Source: Hirsutella rhossiliensis (Eukaryota > Ascomycota > Sordariomycetes > Hypocreales > Ophiocordycipitaceae). From it: 64,000 bases of DNA. The stretch covers positions 682,001 to 746,000 of the forward strand of contig NW_025408670.1 in assembly GCF_020360975.1 (NCBI RefSeq), given 5' to 3'. A program made the position numbers and the translations under genes. Position 1 is the first letter of the stretch. Every line of letters starts with the position of its first letter. Below the pieces are notes generated by a model. That model worked only from the letters and a program-made list of their open reading frames with translations. It did no database searches and had not been told where the DNA came from. Of the stretch, positions 43,619-58,733 are shown piece by piece.

Positions 43619-46489
43619 GACCGACGTCTATCTTCCTCGTCGACGTATACTCTAGACTTCTCTCCTCCCTTTCCCTCTTATAGGCCCCTTATTATTAGCC
43701 GCTATCCTCTTACTAAGCACCCTATTACCTTATATTTCTACCTATAACTAATCCTGCCTTTTATAACCTAGTTATTTCGCGCTAAGATAGCTTATTTCTC
43801 GTTATAAGAGCGCTACTAGGAGGTACGGGCTACTAAGAGGTACGGGCTAATAAAGCACTTAGGTACGTAGTACTAATATATCGGCAGGGTATCGGCGGGG
43901 AATCGTGCCTACCCCGCTCGTAAGTTATAGACTACTCGCTACTTCGACTAAAGAGGAGAAATTCCTCTTCTTATAAGCTTTAGTCTTATAATAAGGAGAA
44001 TATAATATATAGAGCGTAGTACCTCTAGCTATCTCTACTACCTAACTAATCGTACTATAATATATATTCCCTTATAATTTTTAAAGCTTCCTTTTTTAGT
44101 TACTTAATAGAGATAGCTACTTAAAGAAGACTATATAACGCTCTTATAGCGTAACGTAGTAGTTAACTAGTTAAGGCCTCTTTATTATATATATTAAGTA
44201 TCTACTTAGGATATATAAAATAAGAAGATATATCCTTAAAATAGACCTTTACTATAAATAGTATTATAACTATATTAAAGATATTACTACTTATAAGTAT
44301 AAGATAACTATCTTATAAAGAAAAGCTTATAGCTTTATAAGCGCGTATTAAAGAGCTAAATATAAGAGTCTTTAACTATTATAGGTTATAGGCTTAGGCT
44401 ATAGCCTAAGCTATATAGTTATATATAGAGGGCTAGATCCTATATATATATATATAGGCTAGCCGCGTATAAGAGAGCTCTATATAGCTTATTAATATTA
44501 TCCTATAAACGGTACCTACGTATACGCCTTTACTTACTCCGTAATAGTATAAGCTATTAACTAATAGATCTAATAGATATCTCTCTAGAGAGGGTACTAC
44601 CTCCTCGAGGAAGTACTCTACCCCTCCTTAGACGGATAGGAAGTATTATAGCTATCCTAGAAGCAATTAAAAGCGCGACGGCTAGCGAGAAGGATAAGGT
44701 TCTCGCTATACTAAGGGGGCCGTTTATAGGACTAGCTTTAACCCCTACGACCTCTATACCGCTAGTTACGGCGGCGATATTATCGACGTAGAAGCCGCTC
44801 CCTTAGCTAACTTAGGATAGTAAGCTAGAGTCCTTTTACTTCTTCCTTAGCTAGCAATAGACGAAGTTTATAACTAACGAGAAATAAGGCCTAAATAGCT
44901 ATCGCGATATAGCGTAGTATTTGCTCCTCTATACGCTACCGGAGCCCTAGATATAGCGGATCTCTAGATTCTAAGATAAAGGCGGCCTTAAGGGTAGATA
45001 CGACCTATAAGACTTCTTTTAATACCTTATATATACGTTCGGTAACGTATAGGAGTAGGAGAAGGTATAAGATAGACTATAGACCCTTAAGTAGAGAGAC
45101 GGATAAACCTTTAGCGAATTCCTCCCCGATTTTAAAGAGATACTCTTATAAGTAGTAGGGACTATAGTATAAGAAGATAGCGTAAAGCTTATATAGCTAT
45201 AGAATTTGATTACGCTAGCCTTATAAGAGTTACTTATCCCTATAATTATACCTATTAACTATAGTAAGTATATAAGCTAGTTAATAAAGGTAGTATAGGG
45301 CTATAAGTAAACGCCGCGCTTTTAAAAGCTCTATAAGCGCACGCTATATAGCGGCGATAGGATTACCGCCGCTTTATAAGATAAATAACCGGCTATTAAT
45401 ATAGATAGGGATACCTTAATATCGGCTACTTATATAGACTAGGCTAAACGCGGTAAGAAGACGCCGTCGACTACCCTTTATACCGCCCTATACTTTAAGT
45501 AGTAGGCGAAGTAAGTAATAAGTAAGGAAATTAAAAAAAAGAAGGCTAGCGGCCGCTACTTATATTATAGCGCGTTTATATACTTTATACTTAAATGCCC
45601 CTTCCTTTTAGCTAAGCGGCCTATAGTAGTTTAAGTAGCGAAAATAGAACTACTCTTTACCTTAGACGATAAGGAGGACTCCGCCCCCCTAGGCCTAGAG
45701 AAAAAAGAGTAGCTCTAGAGTAAAGATAAGCTCTAGAGCCTTAATTACTAGTACTAATAAAAGAGAAAGAGGAATTATCTACTTATATAAAAGAGGAGCC
45801 TACTTTAATATAGGTTATAATTAATAACTCCTTACCTATCGCCGCCCTTATAGATAAGGGCTATTAGTACTATACTATAGTCGACGAGGCGCTTATATAA
45901 GAGATATAAGTACTAGTAGAGAAGATCGCCCTAAGGTAAGTAAAGGGCGCCTTAGGCGTAATAAAAGGTATAGTAATTAAGGGTATTATATAGCTAGCTA
46001 TAAAGGTCGACGGCTACTATAAGCTTATTATAGCCTATATAATCCCTTAACTAGAGTTTCCCTTAATCCTTAGGAAACCCTAGTTATTATATATAGAGTT
46101 ATACTTAGTTCTATATTAAAAGAAGCTATAGTTTAGGCCTATATAATAATAGGTCCGCTATAATAATAGTTCTATAAGTATAGGACTAAGCGTATAAGCT
46201 TTATACTTAGCTTAAGAAGTCCTTACCTTTATCTTTATAAGAACTATATAATAGGTAGAGCGGAAGGATAGCTAGGTAGTAGCTAATATAGTAGTCTATA
46301 TAGTTAGCTTAGTAGATATTAATAAAGCCCTTTAAATAAAGAAGCTAAAGTTAACCGCTAAGCTATAGTAATAGATATTAAAGCGCTTCTATAACCTTTT
46401 ACTACTATTTAAGTCCTAGGAAGTAAATAAGCTTAACTTATATAAGCTAAGGGTAGACTATAAGATTATACTCTATACTAATAAGAAGG

Positions 46490-47110
46490 GGTAAGAACTA
46501 CTTATACCGTTTAGACCGCTATATAGTATATTATACGTAGAGCTATTAATACTAAAGAAGATACTAAGGGACTTCCTAAATAAGGGTTTTATTTAAGTAA
46601 GTAGCTCTAAGGTAAGAGCGCTAGTCTTATTTATATATAAACTAAAGGGTAGGATATAGTTCTACTATAATTATAGGGCTCTAAACGTAATTATAAAGCT
46701 AGACTACTACCCCTTACCCTTTATCTTAGATACGCTCTATAACCTCTTAAAGGTAAAGTAGTTTATAAAGCTAGATATAAAATAGGCGTTTTATAAGGTA
46801 TAGATCTTAAAGGGTAATAAGTAAAAGATAGCGTTCTATATATACTATAGCTTATTTAAGTAGCTTATAACGCCCTTTAGCTTCTTAGGAGCGCTTACTA
46901 CCTTCTAGCGTTATATTAATAATATACTTTAAGACTTCCTTAATAAGTTCGCCTTTATATATATAGATAATATCCTTATCTATACGAGCGGCTCCTATAA
47001 GGACTATATATAGAAAGTATAAAGGGTCTTAGAGCGCCTTTAACTTTATAGGCTTTACCTTAACCTAGATAAGTACGAATTCGAGGTTAAGAGGGTTAAG
47101 TACCTAGGCT
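46490..47110 (+). pseudogene. Gypsy reverse transcriptase relic
   Basis: Conserved blocks are readable through several stops: VRALVLFIYKLKG, the RALNVI and YYPLPFILDTL stretch, FIKLDIK (catalytic Asp), LITPFSFLGALTTF-RYIN (family TPFGLxxAPATFQRxIN) and FIYIDNILIYT. The last motif should be YxDD; the second Asp has become Asn, which fits a TpG to TpA change (GAT GAY to GAT AAY). Confidence 0.85.
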
Positions 47111-48560
47111 TTATTATCTATATAGGTATAGGTATATAGGTAGATCCTATAAAGATCTAGGTAATTTAGGACTAAGTAGCCCTAACTATATAGATAGGTA
47201 TATAGAGCTTCCTTAGGTTTAAGAACTATTATAGGATATTTATTAAGGGCTTCTCCTATATTATAATACCTTTAAATAAGATTACTAAGGAATAGACCGC
47301 TTTTTATTAAGGGCCTATATAAAAAGGAGCGTTCTATATACTTAAGGACTTATTCTTATAAGCCCTAGTACTACTTTAATAGGACTTTAACTAGTTTATA
47401 TTAGTTAAAGTAAACTATAATAGTTAGGTACTTAAAAGAACGATCTCTTAAGAGGTAGGTAGGCGGAAGTAACTAATAGCGTTCTACTCCTATAAGCTCA
47501 CCTTAGTAGAGCGGAATTATACTATTTATAATAAAAAGATACTAATAATTATTAGCTACTTTAAGTAATAATAAGTAGAGCTCTAAAGCTATAAGAGCTT
47601 TAAGGTTCTTATAGACTATAGGAACCTTAAGTACTTTATAACCTACTAATACCTCTCGGAGCGGTAAGCTTACTAAGTAAAGTATCTCTTATACTTTAAC
47701 TTCTCGATTAAGTACTAGCTAGGGTAGGACTTTATAGTCTTAAATATACTTTCTTAAAGAGATTAGGACCGGCTAACGGGAGCGGATATCGAGGCCTAGG
47801 ATCTATAGCTTATCCTATAAGAGGCGCTATAAACTTATATAGGAGCTTTCTTAGTAAAGGGAGGCGCGGCGCTAATAAATAAGCCTTCCTTTATACCTTT
47901 ACCTTAGTTTAGCGAGGAGGGATAGACCGGCCTAAGGGCGCGTATAGTATAGGTATTCTAAGATAAGGTCCTTTAACGCTTATAGGATAGGATATCGTCT
48001 TTAGACTATACTTATAAGAGCGTACGCCGCGCTATTAAGTCTAGCGCTTAACGCCTTAATCTAAAGCTAAAGCTAAAGGTATAAGTAGCTAACTATTATA
48101 TCGACCTATAAGGGCATTTACGTTAGCGGGGGAGACTATAGGTACTAAGCGCGCTATATACTATAGAAGCTAAGGAGAAGGATAAACTGCCGGAGCTAGA
48201 TAAATAGAACGAGCTCTAAGGGAAGCTAGTCTAGCTTATTTATAACTCTAGTATCGTAGGCTACCTAAGTTAGTAGGGCATAGTAGTAGGCCTCGCGAGG
48301 GATTTCTACTAGCCCTTCTTATAGTACTACGTTCGCCGCTTTCTTTATAACTACGATATCTATAGCTATACTAAGATTTAAAAGGTATAGCTTAAGGGGC
48401 TACTTAAGTAGCTTCTAGTTCCCGACCGGTTTTATATATATATATAAATAGACTTTATAATAGACCTCCTACTTATAGAGAGTAGTAACCGCTATATATA
48501 GGTAATTAAGGACCGACTTAGTAAGTTTATAGTATTAAAGCTAATACTATCTATAGATAT

Positions 48561-49122
48561 TATAAGAAGGTATAAATAATAAGTATAGAATCGGGTAATC
48601 GATAACGTAAGCGGAAAGATCGGTTAAAGGAGTATAGGGTAGGATTTCGTCTAGAATTTATAACGAGTATATAAGGGGCTAAATAATATATTAAAAGAAT
48701 AGCGTTATAAAGGATACTTATAAACTTACTTATTTTATCTACTACTCCTAGGGAAATCCTTTGTCTTTTATAGACTATTACTTGCCTACTAGTAGACTAA
48801 TTAGTTAGCTTTCTAGTATATTCTATAGTACTTAAAAAGCTCTATCTATAGTATATCTTCCTAACTTATTAGGTAGTCTAATTATAACGTAATAGTTAAC
48901 GTAAGACTATAGGTTTTAGTATAAGTAGTAGATTTAACTAGAATATTCTATGCCCTACCTATTCTCGTATCGCGGATATCTTTAAAACTACTAGGCTAAA
49001 ATAGGCAATATAGTATCCGTTCTACTCGTAATTAACTTATGCATTTTATATATATTTTATTTTATTAGGATAGGCTTATCTTAACCCGCTTTTCCTAAAG
49101 GAAGGTATAGATATCTAGTAGA
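48561..49122 (-). repeat. 3' LTR of copia element 2
   Basis: 562 bp, same length and orientation as 62007-62568; differences are scattered and mainly transitions (for example ctcgta versus cttata near 48972). The match ends at tctagtaga. Confidence 0.85.
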
Positions 49123-51370
49123 AGTCTTTATCTTTAAGGGTTATTCCCTTAGACTATATTATAGAGCCTCTTTTTACTAGCTTATTTTATAGAGCCTCCC
49201 TATACTTATTATTTCTTTATAATAGTAAAATAGGAATATAAGGGTATATTCTTATAGCCTCCCTTAAAGAGTACTAAGTAAATAGTGCTCTTTACTAGCT
49301 ATTTCTTTTATAGTAGAATTATCCTTATTAAGAATAAGGTATATAATAGGAATATAAAGGAAATTTTTTAAAACCCTTTCTAGGAAAAACCTTAGTAGGA
49401 AAAATCCTAGTTATAATTATAATTTTTTCTCCTCTTTTTAAGTAAACCTTTATAAGGAAAAAGCCTTATAGAGTTATTATAGGAAACCTTTAATAAGGAA
49501 AACCCCTATTTTTATAAGTTGTTTTTTATTAATAGGAAACCTTTTTAAATAAAAAAACCTATTAGTTATATATAGAGGAAAAGCTAAGAAAGCGAAAGAT
49601 AGCTAAAAAACCTTTATTAAAGGGATATAAGCTTTTCTTTTTAAGGCTCTTTTAATTCCTTAAAGGAAAGAAGCTCTTAGAACTTAAAGAATTTTTCTCT
49701 TCTTAGTTCCTTAGTAAATATATCGGCAATATTATCTTCGGATTTAATATAGAAAATTCGGATCTTCTTTTCCTTAATATTTTCTTAGGTATAGAAGTAA
49801 GTAATATCTATATACTTTGTCTTTTTATAAAATTCCGGATTTTTAGCTAATTTAATAGCTACCTCGTTATCCGTTAAGATAGGAGGTATAGTATTAGGAA
49901 TTCTAATAAATAAGCTATTATTTATCGAATAAAATAGCCGATTTAAATATAAAGCTTCTTTATTAGCCTCCTTAAAATTAATAAACTTAGCTTCGTAGGC
50001 TAATAAGGCTATAGATTTTTACTTCTAGCTAGCCTAACTTATAATATTTTTATAAATATAGAAATAGTATCCGGAAATAGATTTTCTATCTATAAGGTTA
50101 GACGCTTAGCTAGCGTTAGAATAACCTTTTATAAAACTATAAGTATAAGGGATATTATAGTAATAAATTATCCCTAAGTTAGGGTATTTATTTAAATATT
50201 TCTAGATAGTATTTAACGCTTTAAAATACGTATTATCTAGTTTAGAAGTAAATCTAGTATAGGAAATAATAGTATATAAAATATATAGCCTACTTATTAT
50301 AGCTAGATATAATAGAGCCCTTATTTCCCTTTAGTAAATAAGGATTTCTTTTTATAAAGGCGTTATAATAGCCTTTTTAAGCTTTACTCTTACTATAGTA
50401 AGCGTATTAGAAGTCCCTAAGTCTTCTTTATTATATTCTTATATTTTATTATAAGTATATTTTTACTAGGATATAAATATCTCCTTTCTACTTTAGTTTA
50501 TAATTATATATATTCCTAAGAAGTCTTTTAGTTTACTTAGAGGCTAAACCTTTATATAATCTACTACTTTTTTAAGTAGACTATTTATTATACCTTTATT
50601 AAGCCCTATTATTAGGAGGTTATCTATATAGATTACTATCGCAATTTTATATTACGTATTTATAAATACCCCTTTATCTATAAGAAGGGCCGAAAATCCT
50701 ATCTTAGCTAATATAGAGCTAAGATAGTTATACTAAAGCTTTAGGCTTTATTTAAGGCCGTATAATACTTTCTTTAATTTTACTACTAGCCTTTTCTTTA
50801 TATAGCTCTAGAAACTATAAATAGCTAATATTATACTTATACTAGTTTTTATTAAACTAGTCTTTAAGTATTAGCTCTTTATAGCCTATAGGGATTTTTA
50901 TATAAATATCTATATCTATTTCGGTATATATAAAGGCATTTTTTATCTTATATTATAGTAAAGTATAATTATTAGAAATAGCTATTATAAGTAGTATTCT
51001 AATAGATTTAGGTCTTACTGTCGTAGAAAAGGTTTTTAAATAATCTAGGCTATAGACCTAATTAAATCCTTATACTACGTAGTAGGCTTTATATTTAATA
51101 ATAATATTATTATTATCCTGCTTTATTTTATAGACCTAACGGCCGCTTAGGGCCTCCCTATCGCTAGGAAGAGGCTTTAATTCCTAGGTATTTTAGTTTA
51201 AGAGCTCTTTTATTTTTAGAAATATAGCTCTTTTTTATTCTATAGCTTCTAAGCTATTTATAGCCTATTTAAGTGTTTTAGGCTCTATAAAATCCTTATT
51301 TTCTAGTAAAGATAGAATAATCTCTTTACTTTTACTATTTAATATAGTATTTATTTCGGGGTATATAATA

Positions 51371-51842
51371 TATATTATAACTATAGTTAGCGGCCGTAGG
51401 AGAGCCGGCTATATTTACGTAATAAGGCGGCTCGGAATAATAGTTAGGACGAGAAGTTACTTAAGCTTAGCTTACCTAGAGTATATATAAGCTAAGTAAG
51501 CCTTATATAGATAGATTACTACTTAAGAGTATAGCTTACGAGTAAGCTATAGTAAGCTATAAAGGGGATTATAGCTAGGACCGTAATCTAAGCATAGTCT
51601 TTATAGGTATATATAGCTACCTACTTTTACTCCTTTAGATAGATAGCTCTCTAGCTTTTAATATAGATCTTTATTACGATTTCTATCTTTAATTCTAATT
51701 ACTTAGTTATAGTCTATAGTCTACGACCTCTAACTTATTACTAATATAATATACTTATTATTACTTAGACTACGCCCTATTATATCTATTAATATAAACC
51801 CCTCGATAGGTTTATCCCTTAAGAATAATACCGGTCGTTATA
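51371..51842 (+). repeat. 5' LTR of the nested gypsy element
   Basis: 472 bp, from tatattataactatagttag to ccggtcgttata; near-identical to 58734-59204, with mostly transition differences. Confidence 0.85.
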
Positions 51843-54800
51843 TATTAAAAGCTCTTATTTAGTATAATACCGCGTTACTTTAAGTAATATCGTAACTATT
51901 AATATACCTATATAGTAAGCTAGATTAACTAACTCTAGAGCTACTATATCGCTTTAAGATATAATACGCGAGATTATTACCCTTCGATATAAGGTATAGT
52001 TACTTAAGAATAGAGGAGGTAATAGATAAGTTAGGGACCTTAAAGAAGTAGTTAAACTAAAATAGCTAGGACTATTCGACGGTACTTATAGCACGCTTCG
52101 AGACTTTCTTACCTAACTTAAGGCCTACTACTAGTTTTACCTTACTAAACTCTTAGACTTAGTCGAAAAGGTACTTTATATAGGAAATTATTTATTTAGA
52201 ATAGTACTCGCTTAGTTTAGACTTATTATAAGGGACTTTCTTAATAACTAACTAGTACGATAAGATAATAAGATAGATAAAGTCTTTATTAGTTTCTAAG
52301 GATTTAAAGAAGCTATTATAAAGGTATTTAGAATAACTAATAAGGAATAAAAAGCTATATAAAAACTTTAAGAACTCTAATAAAGGATCTTAGTATTAGA
52401 TTATACTATAAAGTTCTATTAAGTTACCTTAAAGCTTAATTAGGATAATAAACCTCTTATATTACGCTTTTACGATAAGCTTAAAGAAGAAGTTAAGGAC
52501 GAGCTCTATAAGGAAAATCGACCTAATAACCTCTTAGACTATATTACTATAGTAGTATAAATTAACGATAGATAGTATATACGACGCTAAGAAAAGAAAT
52601 ATAGAAGAGGAAACTAAAACCCTTCCTATAAAAATAACTTTAACTAACGCGCTAACTATAAAAAGAAGCGCGAAACTCCTATTACCTATGCCTATATAAC
52701 TAACCTAGGTAAGATAGACCTAAATATAATATAGAAAAGTAAAAGAAAGTATTTTAATTATAAGAAACTTAGATATTACTTTAAAGAATATAAATAACCT
52801 TATAAGGAGAAGAAAACCTACTAAGTACTAGCCTTAAAAGGTAAGAAATACTTAAACGCTATTAATAGATAGGAACTAAAGTATAAACTCCTTAGTTAGA
52901 CTATATACTATAATAACGAATATATAGTATACTTAAGCGATAAGAATAGTACTAGATAGTTCTTAAAGCTATTAAAGAAGACCCTTATAATAATATAATA
53001 AAGGGATCTTAAAATAAAAAAATAAGTTAAATTCGTAAAACTAAAATACCCTTATCTTAAAGGAGTCTCTTAAGACTAGATTAAGAAGAATAATAAATAA
53101 TTCTAAGAGGATATATAAAATAAAAATCGATAATAATAATAGGTAGTTTATAAGTAATATAATAAAGAAGATATAAATATAGCCCTTATACTTACAAAAC
53201 TTAGATAATAACCTAAAAAGGAATAACGAAGTATCGACGATATAAGCTCTAAAGAATAAGAAATACTTAGAGAAATAGAAGATAAGAATAAACTTATACT
53301 ACTACCCTTACTACTAAGGGAAAATACTACGATTAAAGAATACGCTTTATACTTTAAAGAATTTAAAGAAATACTTAAAATTAAAACCTAATAAATACCT
53401 TAAATTCTTATAGAAAACTAATAAGCTATATTAATTTAATATTAACTAGTACTACGCGAAGGAGACTAGAATATAGCTATTACTATAGTTAATACCTTTA
53501 TAGCTCTATAATAAGAATAGTAGCTATAAGGAGAATTTAAAGATAATCTATAAATACTACTTACTTATAAGTACTATAAGTATATTTTATAGATATTATA
53601 TATCTACCTAGATTATATAATATACTTTTAGATAAAGGTATAATATAACGCCTTCCTAGTTAGGTTTAAAGGATAAGTACTTTTGAAACCCTACTTAAGT
53701 ATAGAACTAAACTACTAGAAAATTAATTAACGCTACTTAAACGACTAAGTTATATTATTAGAACCTAATTATAGTATGCTACTTAAATACTATAATAATT
53801 ATAGTTTACTAATAAGATACTTTTTAGAGATATATAAAATCTATAAATACGCTAAAATAAAGGAATAGTATAGCGCTACTTACTCTAAAGTATCTAAACT
53901 ATTAATCTTCTAAAGACTTATATAATAAGTTAAATATAATAAAGAAGATTATAATAAATATATATACCTAAACTATAGAGTTTATAAATATAAAAAAGTA
54001 TAAGTATAATATAAATAATATAATAGTATACTAAAAGATTATTAGTAATATATATAAAGGCTATAAGCTATATTCGACTAAGGGAGAATTAATATAAAAA
54101 TACTATATATAAAATAGAAAGATATAGAACGAAAACTTAACCTTTAGTATAAAAATAAATAAAATTATAAAGTATAGTACGTAATTAACTACGAAGTAGT
54201 ATAATATAAACGATATAGCGTTAAGAAATAAGAAATCTTCGATTAGCTATAAGAAATTAGTCTCTTAAGCCTTAATATAATACTACGTAATAAAAGTATA
54301 AAGAAATAGTATTAATAATAAATTAAAGAAGAATACCTAAATAAAATAAAGGAGGACTAAGTAAAGAATAAGGTATACTATCTATAAAAAGGCTATAGAC
54401 TAGCACGATATAATAAGAGCTAAGGACCCTATATATAGTAACGGTAAGCTATAGCGACTAAATAGTATTAGATATCTAAGTTATAGGATATTATATATAT
54501 ATACTTTTAGACTATAGCGCGATAGGTAATTACGTTTTACCTAAAGTTATTAATCGTTACCGACTTATATAAAGATATAAGAAAGATCTATATAAACTTA
54601 TAAATATCGAAGGAGAGGCCTTTAACTATAATAATAGAATTATTAATATAGAGATTAATTACCTTAATATTAATATCTAAGGCTACGACGAACGAGTTAA
54701 CTTTAATATTATAGATATTAAAGAATATAACCTTATATTAGGACTTTTATAGCTATAGGAGAGCAACCTACTAATTAACTAGAAAACTAGCTAGCTATAT

Positions 54801-57800
54801 TAAAATAAAGATATAAGTTTCTAGGACTAGTAGATTTAGAAGAAAGTAAAATTTTATAATAATTTAGCTACTAAATAAGATAAAAGGGATAACCGTTTAA
54901 GTAAATTATTATAGGCTTTAGCGATATAAATAAAAATAGTAACCGAACTAGCGGATATAATAAAGTTAACTAATAAGACTTATATACTAATTAATATAGC
55001 TATATAACCTAGTATCTAATATAAATAGAATAAAGGATATAATATAAAGATCTAAAGAGTTATTACTACTTTAAGGAAAGACCTTAAATAAATTAATAAA
55101 GAGCTTAAGTTAAAAGGAACTAGCTCTTAAAAGAAAGAATAAAGCTTATAAGATAGAATAAAGAATATCCCCTAAGAATACTAGAAATATAATAAACTCT
55201 TTAAGGAAGAACTTAAGATAGGGTTACTTAAATATAGCTAATAGGACTATAAAATTTATCTTAAGGATAGAATAACGCTAACGTTTTATAAGATCTATAA
55301 CCTAAACGAAAAATAACTATAAATACTATATAACTACCTTAACGAGAATCTATAAAAGGGATATATATAAACGTTAATATCTAAAGTAGGGTACCTAGTT
55401 ATATTTATTTTAAAGAAAAATAATAAGCTATAACTAGTTATTAACTATAAACGCTTAAACGATATTATAATAAAAAACCGAATACTATTACCGCTTATAT
55501 TAGAACTATAAGATCGACTATATAGTAAAAAATAGTTTATAGCCCTTAACCTTAAAGGCGCCTATAACTTAATATATATAAAAAAGGGATATAAATAGAT
55601 AATAGCCTTTAGAATAAAATTTAAACTATTTAAATATCTAGTAATACTATTTAAACTTATAAATATACTAGCTACCCTTTAATAGATAATTAATAATATC
55701 CTATATAAATACTAAGATATCTTTATAGTAGTATACCTAGATAATATCCTAATCTTCTTAGATACCTTAGAAGAATATAAGGAATACGTTTATAAGGTAC
55801 TCTATATACTTTAAAATATAAAGTTATTAGTTAAACTAAAGAAAAGTAAGTTTTATATATAAGAAGTAGACTTCCTTAGATATATAATCTTACTAAGAGA
55901 GATATAAATATAATAAGATAAAATTAACTTAGTTAAAGAATAGCTAACGCTAAAGAACGTTAAGGACGTATAAAGTTTCCTTAGATTTATAAATTACTAC
56001 TAACGATTTATTAAAGATTTTAAAAAGATCGTAGTACTATTATATAACTTAATAAAGAAGGAAAAAGAATTTATATAGGACGATAAAGCTAACGAAGCTT
56101 TTAAATATATTAAAACTACGATTATATAAGAACTAGTCTTAACTACCTTTAATCTAAAACGATAAATCGAACTTAAAACCGATATATTAGACTTTACTCT
56201 AAGAGTATAAATCGGATAAAAAGATAATAAAAGAAGACTATAACTAATTATATTCTATTTAAAGAAGCTATATAGTATAGAACTTAATTACCTTATTTAT
56301 AATAAAGAATTCCTTATAATTATTTAAGCTTTTAAGGAATTTCGATATTACCTTCTTAAAAGTAAGTATAAAGTTAAGGTTTATATAGATTATAAAAACA
56401 TCTTATACTTTATAACTATATAATAGTTAAACGGATAATAGATCTAATAGGCCGAATATTTATCGGAATTTAACTATAAAATAATTTATAGAAAAGGAAT
56501 AGAAAACGGTTAAGCTAATACCCTTAGTTAACGAAGTAACTACGATATAAGGGCACCTATAGCGAAAGGATAGCTCTTAGAAATTAACGAAAACGGGAAC
56601 TACTAGCAATAATAGCTAAATATAATATTTAAAGTATAACTTAATAACTTAATATACTAAAAGATCTTAAAATAGATAAAAGAATATAAAGTATTAAATA
56701 GATATAATATAGAATATTTAGAAGTTCTAATATATAAAAATAAAATCTAGATACTACTAAAATTATAAGATAAAGTTATATAAGATATATATAAATATCT
56801 AATATATAGATACTAAGGAATCTAAAGAATAATAAAACGGATTAAACGATAATATAACTTTTTATAGCTTAAAAAAGTAGTATAATAAGTTATTAAAGAA
56901 TATAAACTTTATATATAAAGTAAAGCTAAACGATATAAACTATATAAAGAATTATAACTACTACTAGTACTAGAGAAACTATAGGATTTAATAGCTTTTA
57001 ATTATATTATAAAGCTACTACCGTTAAAAGAACCTATAACTAACGTTAAGTATAATAGTATATTTATTATTACTAATAGACTAATAAAGTATAGGTACTT
57101 CTTACTATATAAAGAAGTAAGTAATATAGAAGAGCTAGTATATATATTCCTACGAACTATTATTAGTAATTATAGACTACTAAACGAGATTATCTTTAAT
57201 AGAGGAAGTATATTTATAGCTAAATTTTAGTAAGCTCTTATAGTATAATTAGGGACGAAATATAAGCTTAGTATAGCTTATTACCTATAAATAGATAGAT
57301 AAACGGAACGACTTAACTAAACGCTTAAATAATATTTACGATACTATATTAGCTACGAATAAAACAATTAAGTTAAATAGCTACTAATAGCGTAACTAGC
57401 CTATAATAGCTTAGTTACAGAAATAACTAAGCTCTTACTAGTATACGCTAATTATAGATATAACTTAGAAGTATTTAAGGTTACTCGATAAGGACTATAA
57501 GTAAAACGAGCGATACTATAAGTAGATTAGCTATAAAAATTATATAAAGAAATATAATAAGAACTTTAATTTATTAGAAAACGAATATCTACTTACTATA
57601 ATCGGAAAAGATTATAAGGACTAATCTTTTAAGAGGGAGATATAATCTACCTTATATAACGAAATATTAAAATAAAACGACTAAGTAATAAATTAGATTT
57701 TAAGAAACTTAGACCGTTTAAGGTTAAGAAAACTATTTTAAAAGTTAACTATAAACTTTCGCTACTAACGATAATATAGATATACCTAATATTTTATATC

Positions 57801-57849
57801 TTATTATTAGAACTAGTACTACGAAACGCTAAACTATAGGAAAAAATCG

Positions 57850-57990
57850 AAGTTAATAACGATTAAGAATATAAAGTAGAATAAATACTAGATATAAGAA
57901 AATAAGGTTAGTAATAAAAATACCTTATTAAGTAGAAAGGATATAGACTAAAAGAAAATACCTAGGAACTATTTAAGTACTTAACCTACT
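57850..57990 (+). pseudogene. Gypsy chromodomain relic
   Basis: In frame with stops: ILDI, then KYLIK-KGYRLKENT-ELFKYLTYY, matching the chromodomain pattern (YLVKWKGY...TWEP...L). The Trp codons are now stops or changed, as expected from TGG to TAG. Chromodomains can direct integration to silent chromatin. Confidence 0.7.
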
Positions 57991-58733
57991 ATAGTTTTCT
58001 ACTTCGATAGTTCTATTAGTAAAATCCCCCTTAGGTATCGTAAAATCACTTAACGAACTAATAGCATTCTAATTAATTATATTAAATCTACCTATAGACT
58101 AAACATCGACTACCGCTTTAGATTCTTAGCGCTTAGCCTCGTTAAGGTTATTTAAGGAATAAAGGCCTTAACGGACTATCTTAGTACCTTTTATCTTTAG
58201 CTAGCGCTTTTAATAGTAAAGCTACGCTAAATAAGCTAAGGCTTTATTTAGGTCGGCTTAAGCTTTTAATATTCGCTCCTTAGTAATTTCTTCTTCTTTA
58301 TTTAATCGATCGGACTTTAGATTTATTTAGGATACTAAGAAATATATTAGCTATAAATAATAGGTAGGATAATAAAGTTACTTATAAGAGCTAATTACTA
58401 TGCCCGACGTATTATAGGAACGACCCCGCTATATATATTCGGTATACTTAGAAGATTTCTCTAGTATTTTATAATAGAAGCCGCGCGATAAATAGAAAGA
58501 ATATAATATAACGTCGAAACTAAGACGATTAATAGACTTAGCTAAACGAATACGCTTAAGGGTCTTATAAAAACAATCCTTTAGTACGCGACTAAATATA
58601 CTATTAGTAGTATATCCTAAGGGATAGAAAGGATAAAATAAGGAATATATATACGCGCGATAAGGGTATATTTATATACGGCGGCTAAAGTAGTAGTAGG
58701 TCTTATAGATAAGACTAAAAGGAGGGGAGATAT

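Larger units (their letters stand above)
43514..48560 (+). mobile_element. Ty3/gypsy element, RIP-mutated and truncated in integrase
   Basis: It starts with an LTR-like sequence (tgtgtagtctggaacacg at 43514, TATA box tataaata at 43611). Domains on the plus strand, ignoring stops: gag-like (about 44.6-45.5 kb), protease region (about 45.8-46.1), RT (46490-47110: SSSKVRALVLFIYKLKG, YYNYRALNVIIKLDYYPLP, FIYIDNILIYT), RNase H (47380-47740: YSYKLTLVERNYTIYNKK, DYRNLKYFITY) and integrase (48100-48560: LVPDRFY, then DFIIDLLLIESSNRYI). The reading stops at 48560, where the LTR of a copia element begins. No 3' LTR of this element was found in the window. Confidence 0.85.
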
